From NCBI GenBank assembly GCA_963786195.1, contig CAWAYH010000009.1, positions 186,001 through 250,000 of the forward strand: DNA of 64,000 nucleotides. The letters are read 5' to 3'. Every line of letters starts with the position of its first letter. Positions within the stretch are counted from its first letter, which is position 1. The position numbers and the translations under genes are program-made. The DNA comes from CAWAYH01 sp963786195. GTDB lineage: Bacteria > Acidobacteriota > Vicinamibacteria > Vicinamibacterales > 2-12-FULL-66-21. Positions 10,342 to 19,203 of this stretch are shown here, piece by piece. Below the pieces are notes generated by a model that was not told where the DNA came from, made no database searches, and saw nothing but the letters and a program-made list of their open reading frames with translations.

Positions 10342-10351
10342 GATCAACGGC

Positions 10352-11062
10352 ATGAGCGCCAGTCCACCGGTGGTACGCCGCGGCGAGTACGCCGCGCGCG
10401 GTGACTACCACCGCGAGCTGGATCCCACCTGGGACTACTACCCGACGTATCTCGCCAAGCTCGAGGCTGTCCGCAACTGGCTCGATCGACTTCCACCGAC
10501 AACGCGCGTGCTCGACGCCGGGTGCGGCGAGGGAATCCTCGTCCAGGAGTACGCCGGCAAGCTCGCGATCGAAGGGTTGGACGCTCACTACTCGTCCGAC
10601 CGGGTGCGCTCGGGGTCCCTCACGTCGCTTCCCTACGCCGACGCGTCGTTCGATCGGGCGCTGTGCCTCGACGTCCTTGAACACCTGACGTTCGACGAGC
10701 AGCCGCGTGCGCTGGCCGAGCTCGCTCGCGTGCTGCGTCCCGGTGGCGAGCTGCTGGTCTCGGTGCCGAACCTGGCGCACCTGCAGTCGCGGATTCACTT
10801 CCTGCTGCAGGGTCGATTGATCAGGACGGCCTCCGAATTGAAGCATCCTGGCGATCGGCCGGTCGCCGAATACCTGCAGCTCGCGAAACGCGCGGGGTTC
10901 GTCCTGGTTGCGCGGCGCGGCATTTTCCCGACCGTTCCCATCCTGACGCGCGTCATCCGGCGGCATCCGCAGACGCTCACCCCGCTCCACCGGTGGCTGT
11001 CGAGGCTTCTGCCCGTTCCGGGCTGGTGCTTCCTGAACCTGCTGACGTTCGGGAAGCCCTGA
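10352..11062 (+). CDS. Class I SAM-dependent methyltransferase
   Basis: A 236-residue protein. Motif I 'VLDAGCGEG' begins near residue 50, 'LCLDVLEHL' gives the acidic motif II/III region, and 'RVLRPGGELLVSVPN' is the post-motif strand of methyltransf_11-type enzymes. The tail is hydrophobic ('LLPVPGWCFLNLLTFGKP') and may be membrane-associated. It starts at ATG 10352, 10 bases after the STN gene. It probably methylates a glycan, lipid or small metabolite in this cluster; substrate not predictable. Confidence 0.82.
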   Translation: MSASPPVVRRGEYAARGDYHRELDPTWDYYPTYLAKLEAVRNWLDRLPPTTRVLDAGCGEGILVQEYAGKLAIEGLDAHYSSDRVRSGSLTSLPYADASFDRALCLDVLEHLTFDEQPRALAELARVLRPGGELLVSVPNLAHLQSRIHFLLQGRLIRTASELKHPGDRPVAEYLQLAKRAGFVLVARRGIFPTVPILTRVIRRHPQTLTPLHRWLSRLLPVPGWCFLNLLTFGKP

Positions 11063-11071
11063 GCGTGAGCG

Positions 11072-12667
11072 GTGGTTGCGACGCCTGAACCGAAATTGTC
11101 GAAGATCCGTCAGCTCGCGAAAGATCTGACCATCTACGGGCTCGGTGACGTCGCGATTTCCCTCGTCAATTTCTTCCTGCTGCCTCTGTACGTCATCTAC
11201 CTCACCCCGGCTGACTACGGGGCGCTCGGCCTGCTGGGCAGCGTCGAAGTGATCGCGAAGATCCTGTTCCGCAGCGGCCTCGACGGCTCGTACATGCGCT
11301 TCTTCTACGAGTGCGAAGACGATGAGTCGCGGCAGCGGCTGTCGAGCACGATTTTCTTTTTCCTGCTGGGCGTCAACGGCCTGCTGCTCGGCATCTCGCT
11401 GGCGGCCTCGCCCGCGCTTGCCGCGTGGATGTTCGACGGCGCGCATATCCGCGCGCTGCAGCTGACGCTGCTGAACACGTGCGCCATCGGCTTCACCTTC
11501 TTCCCGTTCCACATCCTGCGGATGGAAGGCCGCACCGTGCAGTTCAGCGCGCTGACGCTCCTGCGTTCGATCGCGACCGTGGTACTGCGGCTCGTCCTGA
11601 TCGTCGGGTTCGGTTTCGGCGTGCTCGGAGTCGTCCTCGCCGACATCGTCGTGACGGCGGTCATGCTGCTCGGGCTGCTGCGGTGGTTCGCGCCGATCAT
11701 CCGGCCAGTGTTCTCGACCGCGGTGCTTGCCGACGTCCTGAAGTTCGGGTTGCCCCGCGTTCCGCACGCGGCGGCGCAGCAGGTCGTCGCCGTCGGCGAC
11801 AAGATCATCCTGAAGTTGTATCGGCCGCTCACTGAAGTGGGCGTGTACTCCATGGGCGTGAGCTTCGGCCTGACGCAGAAGCTCTTCCTCAGCGCGTTCG
11901 AATATGCGTGGGCGCCGTTCTACTACGCCAACGCGCGGGACCCGGACGCGCCCAGGCTGTTCAGCAGCGTCACGACCCTGGGGCTGGCGGTGCTGATGCT
12001 GATGACCTCAGGGCTCGCCGCCGTCGGCCACGACCTGCTCGTGGCGATTACGGGTCCGCAGTACGCGCCCGCGGCGGGTGTCGTCACGTGGACCTCGGTC
12101 GGCGTGCTCCTTCAGGGCGTTTACCTCCTGACGTCAATCGGCCTCAACATCACGAAGCACACCCAGTACTATCCGGTCTCGACGATGGCCGCGGCGGCGG
12201 TGAATGTCGGGCTGAACTTCGGGCTCGTGCCGAGATTCGGGATGATTGGCGCGGCCTGGGCCAACGCGGCCGCGTATGCGGTCCAGGCTGGCCTGGCGTT
12301 TCGTTTTTCGCAGCGCTTCTTCCCCATCCAGTACGAGATCGGGCGGCTTGCGCGCGTGGCGGCAGCTGGCGTCATCGCGTACCTGACGGCGCGTACGTTG
12401 CCGGACATGGCCCCCGCGGCAGGCGTCCTCGTCCGCGGCGGCACGGTGATAGTCGGCTATTGCGCGTGCCTTGCGTTGACAGGATTCTTCAGACCCGGAG
12501 ACCTGCGCGCGCTTGCGGTCCTCAACCGGCGGCGCCCTGCCGCGCCGCCGGCCGCGCCGCCCATGGAGACCACCGAGCTCGCGGGAGAAATCGTCGCAGC
12601 TCCGCTGCCAGACGATGACCTGGCCTCGTCGGAGCGGGTGGCTGAAGCAGGACATCGCGGGCGATGA
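11072..12667 (+). CDS. Polysaccharide flippase (Wzx/MATE-like)
   Basis: A 531-residue protein with about 14 predicted membrane helices, beginning 'KDLTIYGLGDVAISLVNFFL' and 'PLYVIYLTPADYGALGLLG', the classic N-terminus of the oligosaccharide flippase family (MOP superfamily). It would move an undecaprenyl-linked glycan across the inner membrane. GTG at 11072 is the likely start, 9 bases after the methyltransferase stop. The C-terminal ~30 residues are polar. The stop overlaps the next ATG (ATGA). Its presence indicates a Wzx-dependent rather than ABC-dependent export route for at least one glycan here. Confidence 0.82.
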   Translation: MVATPEPKLSKIRQLAKDLTIYGLGDVAISLVNFFLLPLYVIYLTPADYGALGLLGSVEVIAKILFRSGLDGSYMRFFYECEDDESRQRLSSTIFFFLLGVNGLLLGISLAASPALAAWMFDGAHIRALQLTLLNTCAIGFTFFPFHILRMEGRTVQFSALTLLRSIATVVLRLVLIVGFGFGVLGVVLADIVVTAVMLLGLLRWFAPIIRPVFSTAVLADVLKFGLPRVPHAAAQQVVAVGDKIILKLYRPLTEVGVYSMGVSFGLTQKLFLSAFEYAWAPFYYANARDPDAPRLFSSVTTLGLAVLMLMTSGLAAVGHDLLVAITGPQYAPAAGVVTWTSVGVLLQGVYLLTSIGLNITKHTQYYPVSTMAAAAVNVGLNFGLVPRFGMIGAAWANAAAYAVQAGLAFRFSQRFFPIQYEIGRLARVAAAGVIAYLTARTLPDMAPAAGVLVRGGTVIVGYCACLALTGFFRPGDLRALAVLNRRRPAAPPAAPPMETTELAGEIVAAPLPDDDLASSERVAEAGHRGR

Positions 12668-14394
12668 CGGCGTCTGCACGCACCGGCCTGCTGCTGTTGG
12701 CAATCTGCGGGGTCGCGCTCGCGCTGCGTGTCATCGGCCTGAAGTACGGTCTTCCGGACGTCTACAATCCGGACGAGATCGCGATCATGACGCGTGCGCT
12801 GAGCTTCGGCCAGGGCACGCTGAACCCGCACAACTTTCTCTACCCGACGTTCTATTTCTACGTGCTGTTCGCGTGGGTCGGCGTCTATCTCGCGTTCGTG
12901 TGGATCACGGGACGTGTCGAGTCTCTTGCTGCGCTGCAACGGCTCTTCTTCAGCAATCCGACCGGCATCTACACGGCCGGGCGTGCGCTGGGCGTTGCCG
13001 CAGGCACCGCGACGGTTCTGCTCGTGCAGCGACTGGGGTCGAGGATCCTGGATGAACGAATCGGGTTTGCGGCGGCCATGTTCCTCGCCGTCGCACCGCT
13101 GCACGTCCGCGACTCGCACTACGTCAAGCACGACGTGCCAGCGACGCTGGCGATCGTCGTCGCGTACCTGGCGATGACGTGGCTGTGGCCGCATCCGAGG
13201 CCCGAAGGGGTTCGGCTGCGCGACACGCTGATCGCGGGCGCCGCATGCGGCGCGGCCCTGTCGACGCACTACTACTGTGTCTTCCTGGGTGTGCCGCTCG
13301 TGATGGCGATCGTCCTGGCGTGGGCGCCGCAGGGCGCTGGCGCCGTCATCCGCCAGCTCGGGTGGGGTATCGGCGCGATGCTCCTGATGTTCGTCGCGCT
13401 GTCGCCATTTCTCCTGCTCGAACCCCAGGCGGCGTGGCGTGATATCACGGCCAACAGGCAAATCGTCGTCGATCGGGCCGTGGCGTCTGGCGCCTTCTCA
13501 CCGGCTCTGCGCTATCTCGAGATGCTGTGGAGCGAGTCGATGGGGCAGCCCGTGACCTTCCTCGGGATCGCCGGCGCCGTGTGGATGCTGTTCGCGGCAC
13601 CGGGCCGCGCGGTATTCCTCCTCGCATTCCCGGTCCCGTTTCTGCTGTTCATCGTCAACACCGCACCAGCGAGCCGGTACCTGAACCCCGTGCTGCCGTT
13701 TCTCGCCTTGTTTGCGGCTTCGCTGCTCTCCGCCGCGATCAACTGGCGGCGCAGCCGGCCGGCCCTCTTCTGGATTGTGACCGTGCTTGCGCTCGTGCCC
13801 GGGGCGCTGGCGAGCCTCAAAGCGGACTTCTTCCTTCGGACGGACGATACGAGGACCCTTGCGGAGCGCTACGTCGAGTCGGAAATCCCCGCCGGCTCGA
13901 CCGTCCTGATCCAGCCGCACTCGGTCATGCTGACACCGTCACGCGAGAGCCTGACCGAGGCATTGACGGCCAACCTTGGCAGCGCGAGCGCGGCGTCGGC
14001 GAAGTTCAGGCTGCAACTCTCTCTCGACCCCTACCCGCAGCCCGCCTATCGGCTGATTTACCTCGGCCGTGGCGGACTCGACGCCGACAAGATCTACGTG
14101 GACCCGGCCGCGTTCTCGGAGCAGGCGAGCCTGGAACCGCTGCGTCGCCTCGGCGTGACGTTTGTCGTGATCAAGCGATACAATAAGCCGGATCCTGAAA
14201 CGTTGCCGATTCTTGCCGCCCTCGAGCGGGAGGCTCGGCGGATGGCCACGTTCTCACCGTATCGGCCCGACGTGACCGAGGCCGGGCAGGCGCGGGTCGA
14301 TCCTTTCCTGCACAACACCGACGCCCGGATCGATGACGCGCTCGAGCGTCCCGGGCCACGGATTGAGATCTGGGGTTTGAGCAACAGGTTCTAG
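12664..14394 (+). CDS. GT39-like (ArnT/PMT-type) membrane glycosyltransferase
   Basis: A 576-residue multi-pass protein. The first loop contains 'LPDVYNPDEIAIMTRAL', with the Asp-Glu pair that is the catalytic signature of the GT39/GT83 superfamily, and 'LHVRDSHYVKHDVPATL' in the second. A soluble C-terminal domain of ~200 residues follows the helices. It overlaps the flippase stop by four bases. Expected reaction: sugar transfer from a polyprenyl-phosphate donor on the periplasmic side. Acceptor (lipid A, glycan or protein) is not known. Confidence 0.78.
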   Translation: MTASARTGLLLLAICGVALALRVIGLKYGLPDVYNPDEIAIMTRALSFGQGTLNPHNFLYPTFYFYVLFAWVGVYLAFVWITGRVESLAALQRLFFSNPTGIYTAGRALGVAAGTATVLLVQRLGSRILDERIGFAAAMFLAVAPLHVRDSHYVKHDVPATLAIVVAYLAMTWLWPHPRPEGVRLRDTLIAGAACGAALSTHYYCVFLGVPLVMAIVLAWAPQGAGAVIRQLGWGIGAMLLMFVALSPFLLLEPQAAWRDITANRQIVVDRAVASGAFSPALRYLEMLWSESMGQPVTFLGIAGAVWMLFAAPGRAVFLLAFPVPFLLFIVNTAPASRYLNPVLPFLALFAASLLSAAINWRRSRPALFWIVTVLALVPGALASLKADFFLRTDDTRTLAERYVESEIPAGSTVLIQPHSVMLTPSRESLTEALTANLGSASAASAKFRLQLSLDPYPQPAYRLIYLGRGGLDADKIYVDPAAFSEQASLEPLRRLGVTFVVIKRYNKPDPETLPILAALEREARRMATFSPYRPDVTEAGQARVDPFLHNTDARIDDALERPGPRIEIWGLSNRF

Positions 14395-14395
14395 A

Positions 14396-15649
14396 GTGAC
14401 TGTGGTGAAGCCTGCCCGAACATGGACGTCGGCGGCCCGCGATGCGCTGGCCACGCGCGCGCGCGCGATGCCGGTCGCCCGTCACATGTGGGCGCGCTAC
14501 CGGCGCCTCCGGTACGAGCAGCGCATCAATCGGTTCCTGCAGGAGAAGACCGGCCGGGCCGATCGCCTGCCGGAAGGCGCTGTCTACGAAGCCACGATGC
14601 GGTGCAACCTGCACTGCGAGTTCTGCTACGTGCTCGACCTCCTGAACCTCGAAGGCGAGTGGCGTCAGGAGCTGTCGCTCGACGCGCTACGTCAGGCGTT
14701 TCCGGAACGTGCCGGATTGCAGGTCAGCCTGACCGGCGGCGAGATCTTCATGCGCAAGGACATCATGTCCGTGCTGGATCTCTTCCGCGAGAAGGGCTAC
14801 TCCTGCGGGTATCTGACGACGAACGGAACGATCATCACCGAAGAGCGCGCTGAGGCGCTCGCAGATCTCGCCGCCGCTGGTTTTCTGAAGCACATCAGCG
14901 TGTCGATCGACGGCCCCGGAGAACTGCACGATCGCGCGCGAGGGCTGAAGGGAACGTTCGAGCGCACGTGCGCCGGTCTCACCCGGCTCCAGGAAGCCGC
15001 GCGGCGCAAGGGCGCGCCGCTGCGGGTGAGCATCAACACGACGGTGGCGCACGAAAGCCTCGACGCGCTCGACGAGATGGTCGATGTGGCCGACGCGCTG
15101 GGCGTCGACGCCATCGGCCTCAACCACCTGATGTTCAGCACTCCCGAAGAGGTCGATGAGACCCTCAGGATCCTCGGGCTGGAGGATCGTTCGATCATCG
15201 CCACGTTCGTGACGCCGGATCCGGGGCTCGACGTGGCGGTCGTCCGGAAGAAAGTGAGCGCGCTCCAGGCGAAGTGCAAGGAGCGCAACATCCTCTTCGA
15301 CTACCGGCCGAAGGTGCATTCGCAGCTGATCCAGAACTACTACACCCCGGGCGCCAAGCTCGCCGGCCGCTGCCTGTATCCGTTTCTCCACGCGCGCGTG
15401 TCGTTTTCCGGCAAGATGTATTTCTGCCCGTTCATCCGCGTCGAGGTCGGCGACTTGACGCAGTCCTCGCTCGAAGAGGTGTGGAACGGCCCGAAGTACG
15501 TCGAGATGCGGCGAACGCTCGTCGAGCACGGAATCTTCCCTGTCTGCCGCCGCTGCTGCAAGGTCGAGTTGTCGCCCGAGCCAGTACCGCAACCCATCGA
15601 GGAGGGCGCGACGACCCGTCGTGCCATCCCCCTGACCGTCGTCCGGTGA
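14396..15649 (+). CDS. Radical SAM/SPASM-domain protein
   Basis: A 417-residue radical SAM enzyme. The cluster motif is 'CNLHCEFC' (Cx3Cx2C) near residue 69, with 'QVSLTGGEIFMRKDIM' (GGE motif) and 'ISVDIDG'-like strand (ISVSIDGPGELHD). The C-terminal region has Cys residues in 'RCLYPFLHARVSFSGKMYFC' and 'CRRCCKVEL' consistent with SPASM auxiliary-cluster ligands. GTG 14396 follows the GT39-like stop by one base, so it is co-transcribed. It is larger than the radical SAM protein at 8584 and not a recent duplicate. Substrate unknown. Confidence 0.84.
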   Translation: MTVVKPARTWTSAARDALATRARAMPVARHMWARYRRLRYEQRINRFLQEKTGRADRLPEGAVYEATMRCNLHCEFCYVLDLLNLEGEWRQELSLDALRQAFPERAGLQVSLTGGEIFMRKDIMSVLDLFREKGYSCGYLTTNGTIITEERAEALADLAAAGFLKHISVSIDGPGELHDRARGLKGTFERTCAGLTRLQEAARRKGAPLRVSINTTVAHESLDALDEMVDVADALGVDAIGLNHLMFSTPEEVDETLRILGLEDRSIIATFVTPDPGLDVAVVRKKVSALQAKCKERNILFDYRPKVHSQLIQNYYTPGAKLAGRCLYPFLHARVSFSGKMYFCPFIRVEVGDLTQSSLEEVWNGPKYVEMRRTLVEHGIFPVCRRCCKVELSPEPVPQPIEEGATTRRAIPLTVVR

Positions 15650-15660
15650 CCTCTTTGACC

Positions 15661-17170
15661 ATGCTCGGACGCCACACCCTGCTCATCAACCCGCCGCTCA
15701 TCAACGGTGTGGCGTTCACCCGCCAGGGCCGCTGCCAGGAGCGCGAGGATGTGCTGGGAACGACGAAGCCGCCTTACACGCTGGCGCTCCTCGGAACCCT
15801 CCTTCGCAACGCGGGCTTCGACGTGCGCATCGTCGACGCGACGGCGGAGGGCCTCTCTTCAGACCAGGTTATCGCGCGGCTCGAGGGCGAGGGCTTCACG
15901 CCGTCTCTCATCGTGTTCCCCAGCACGACGCCGACGCTCGACGCCGACGTCACCGAGATCGCGCGGCTGAAAGAGCGATTTCTTGCACCCATCTTCTGCT
16001 TCGGTCCCCATGCGTCCACGACACCGGGTGAGTCGATGCGGCGTGTCGAGGCTGTGGACGGGATGTTCGTCGGCGAGCCGGAAGAGGCGTGCGTACAGCT
16101 CGCGTCGCTCGATTCGCTCGACCGTCTGGGCGAACTGCCCAGCCTGACGTGGCGACAGAATGGCACGGTAGTCCCGCACAAATCCCAGGGTGTCTATTCG
16201 CGCTTCGCGGATGCGCCGGTGCCGGCGTGGAACCTGCTCGATCTGAAGCGCTACGCGCTGCCGATGACCAACAAGCCGTACGTGCTGGTCGAGACCAGCC
16301 GCGGCTGCCCCTACACGTGCGACTTCTGCGTAGCGCCGATTCACCAGGGACACAAGTTCCGGGAGCGCAGTCCGAAATCGCTCGTCGACGAGATCGAACG
16401 AAACTACCGCGACCTGGGCGTGGAGTTCTTCTACCTCTGGGCCGACACGGTCACGCTGAACGTGAAGTCGTTCACCGCGTTCTGCGACGAGCTCATCGCA
16501 CGCAACCTGCCGGTTCAGTGGTTCGGCAACGCGCGCGCCGACAACCTGACGGACCCGACGTTCGTCAACCGGCTTCGCCGCGCGGGCTGCTGGATGCTGG
16601 CGCTCGGCATCGAGTCCGAGTCGGACGAGGTCCGGAAGGACATGGTGAAGCGGCTCGAGCGGCCAGAAGATTCAGGCGGCCTTCCGCAACATGCGCGAGG
16701 CCGGTATCAAGTCGTTCGCGTTCTTCATCTTCGGCTATCCGGGCGAGACACTCGAGACGATCGATCTGACCACGCGGTACGCGATCGAGCTGGATCCCGA
16801 CTTCGCCAATTTCTACCCGGCCGTTCCGTACCCGGGCACGGCGCTGTACGACAAGTGCGTGCGCGAGGGCTGGCTGAAACCGGAAGAAGCCGACTGGTCG
16901 AGGATGGAATACTCGTACTACCTGCTGCGGGGGAACGGGCTCGACGAGCAGGTCGTGATGGATGCGATCAACCGCGCGAAGCGCCGCTTCTTCCTGCGGC
17001 CGTCATATCTCGCACGACATTTGGGGGATGCGGCCCGCCTGGTGCTGACCAAGCAGGACATCGTCTGGCAGGTACTGTCCCGGACGGTGTTCGGAACTAG
17101 AGTGAAAGAGACTCGCGCGACGGTTGACGGAGGGCGTTCCCCCATCGTCAACCGTCAGTCGCGAGCCTGA
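15661..17170 (+). CDS. B12-binding radical SAM protein, frameshifted
   Basis: Two frames join into ~500 residues. The N-terminal half is a cobalamin-binding (B12-binding) Rossmann-like domain: 'LLINPPLINGV', 'LGTTKPPYTLALLGTLLRNA', 'VRIVDATAEG'. The radical SAM domain follows with 'RGCPYTCDFC' (Cx3Cx2C) near residue 216. At about 16665 one extra base moves the frame, which resumes at 'IQAAFRNMREAGIKSFAFFI' and 'FGYPGETLETI'. It starts at ATG 15661, 11 bases after the previous stop. Such enzymes do methylations, ring rearrangements or C-C bond chemistry (for example hopanoid or bacteriochlorophyll methylation). Substrate unknown. Confidence 0.82.
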
Positions 17171-17187
17171 GTGTCGCGCTCTCTTAC

Positions 17188-18963
17188 CTAGTCGTCGTTC
17201 CCACCGCCACCCGCGAGCGGGTGGTTCGGCGGCACCCAGCCGCCCAGTGCCGTGCAGACCCAGCCAGGCGCTGGCGGAGCTCCCGGACAGATTCCAGCTG
17301 GGGGCGGCGCATACGGTGAATCCGGCGGAACCCATCCGCCATTGACGCAGAACCACGTCGGACCCGGCTGCGGCGTCGTGCAGCTCGAGGTTGGCGGCGG
17401 CGTGGGTGGCGGTGCCGGCGGTGGCGCCGGCGGAGGGGCAGGGTTTCCCGCGAGCGGATGATCCGGAGGCACCCAGCCACCCTGTGCCGTGCACACCCAG
17501 TTCGCTACCGGCGCAGCGCCGGGGCAATTGCCTGCGGGCGGCGGTGGAGGTGGCGGCGGAGGCGGCGGCGGTCCGGGCGGCCCAGGCGCCGGCGGCTGCG
17601 GGCCCGCAAGCGGATGATCCGGCGGAATCCACCCGCCATTGATACAGATCCAACCGGGCACCGGCGCTACTCCGGGGCACGCACCGGGTGGTGGCGGCGG
17701 AGGTCCGGGCGCCCCACCAGGCGGCGTGGGCGGAGGAGCGGGTGGCGGCGCATCGAAGCTGCCTCCGGGACCCCCTCCTGACGCAAAGGTCGTGGCAATC
17801 AGGCTGCTGACCGAGCCGAAATTCATGTTGAACGTGGAATTGAACGTCGGAGACAGCGTGCTGGACGACACGCGAGTGTAGCGGGCGGGCCGAGTCCCCG
17901 GAACGGCGCCGAGGGTGTTCTCGCCGTTGAACGGGAACCCCCGGCGATTCAACTCCACTCCAAGCACGTTGTCGTTCCGGCGATCGAGCCCGACGAGCGC
18001 GAAAGTGCGGCTGACCGGATTAAACGCGAGCGACAACGCGTCGTAGGAGCCGACCATCGCCGACCCAATCCCAGAGCTCACCAGATCGCCGTTCTGGTTG
18101 AATTCCGCAATTCGCGCGAAAAACGCACCACTGATCTCGAACCACGTCATCACGTACAGACCCGTTTCCAGGTTGAAATCGAGGTCGGTAATCGTGGTGA
18201 GCGCCCCCGACAGGGGGTTGAAGATCGTTCGAGTGAACGCCGCCGGATCCGAGGCGGGCATGACTGCGAACCCCGAAAACACCCTCGTGCCGCTCTCCCC
18301 GCTGAACGACACGGCAAACTGATCCAGGTACTGATTCCACGCCACGCCAGGATCGCGAGCGAACCCGGGAGAGACGTCGACGACGGGACCGAAGCCCGTA
18401 CCGTTCACGTCGACCAGTCGGACCTTGATGCCGACCTGCGGCGGCATGGCCTTCCACGCGACGAGGAAGCGATTACTTCTCGATGAATACGCGAGTGCCG
18501 GGCCGCTTTCGAGCCACGCGGTTGCCGCGTCAGAAATCATCTGCTCCGGCCCGGTTGCGCCCGAGCAGCTGACCGTCCGCGAGTGCAGCTGGTTGCCGCC
18601 GACTTCCTCGGACCAGACGACCAGGAAGCCGCCCGAGCCATGGATGAGCGGGCTGTATTTGGCGCGCGGAAAAGATCCGTAGAAATCGTTGTTGATCATG
18701 ATGGGCGCGCTGATCGGCGCACCCTGCGCGTTGATACAGATGCCAAGAAGGGTCCCTGCTCCGCCAACGACCAGGTACGTGTTCGTATTCGGATCGAATG
18801 CCGAATCGACGCCCTTCGTGAGGAAACCAAGCAGCTCGCTCACCGGACCGCCCTGAATCTGCTGGGCGGAGGCCACGCCGCTGAACCCAACCAGGGCGAT
18901 TTGAACGGCCAGTGCCTGAGCCGCCAGGCGCCGAGTGATAGTACGCACGTTACACAGTCCCAT
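17188..18963 (-). CDS. Secreted protein with four Cys/Trp repeats separated by Pro-rich linkers
   Basis: A 591-residue exported protein: an Arg-containing N-terminus and hydrophobic core ending 'GVASAQQ' form a signal peptide. Residues ~30-390 are beta-rich with propeller-like repeats ('NTYLVVGG', 'GGFLVVWSEE', 'NRFLVAWKA', 'GLYVMTWFE'). The C-terminus has four copies of a ~26-residue unit starting near residues 429, 480, 528 and 559, each with two Cys and the core GGWVPPDHPLAG, joined by poly-Pro linkers. ATG 18963 has a GGGAGA ribosome site six bases upstream. Convergent with the preceding operon. Probably a cell-surface protein; no function known. Confidence 0.7.
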   Translation of the reverse strand: MGLCNVRTITRRLAAQALAVQIALVGFSGVASAQQIQGGPVSELLGFLTKGVDSAFDPNTNTYLVVGGAGTLLGICINAQGAPISAPIMINNDFYGSFPRAKYSPLIHGSGGFLVVWSEEVGGNQLHSRTVSCSGATGPEQMISDAATAWLESGPALAYSSRSNRFLVAWKAMPPQVGIKVRLVDVNGTGFGPVVDVSPGFARDPGVAWNQYLDQFAVSFSGESGTRVFSGFAVMPASDPAAFTRTIFNPLSGALTTITDLDFNLETGLYVMTWFEISGAFFARIAEFNQNGDLVSSGIGSAMVGSYDALSLAFNPVSRTFALVGLDRRNDNVLGVELNRRGFPFNGENTLGAVPGTRPARYTRVSSSTLSPTFNSTFNMNFGSVSSLIATTFASGGGPGGSFDAPPPAPPPTPPGGAPGPPPPPPGACPGVAPVPGWICINGGWIPPDHPLAGPQPPAPGPPGPPPPPPPPPPPPAGNCPGAAPVANWVCTAQGGWVPPDHPLAGNPAPPPAPPPAPPPTPPPTSSCTTPQPGPTWFCVNGGWVPPDSPYAPPPAGICPGAPPAPGWVCTALGGWVPPNHPLAGGGGNDD

Positions 18964-19203
18964 ACATGGTCTCCCAGGCACCGGTTGTCAGCCCTCGATC
19001 CCCAGACGTCATCCTTCGGTCAGCAGGCCTTCCTGCAGACGGACGACGTGGAGGACTACTCTCGCGCGCTATCGGCAATTGCAGCCTGACACTTTACACG
19101 ATCGAACTTGTCTGGGGAGCGAAAAGCGGAACTCAAGTATAGACGATTGCCGCGAAAGTCGCCAGAACGAAATGCGTTATCGGCGCTCCGCTCGACGCCG
19201 AAA
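18964..19203. other. Gene-free gap between two minus-strand genes
   Basis: No convincing gene, RNA or hairpin was recognised in these 240 bases. They hold the 5' leader and presumably the promoter of the secreted repeat protein and the 3' end of the HEAT gene. Confidence 0.4.

Noticed and set aside
10037..11767. 576-codon minus-strand frame
   Set aside because: Antisense to the STN, methyltransferase and flippase genes with low-complexity Arg/Gln/Glu composition.
17188..17760. GC-rich tandem DNA repeat as a non-coding element
   Set aside because: The periodicity is explained by repeated Pro-rich codons and the Cys/Trp units of the secreted protein on the minus strand.
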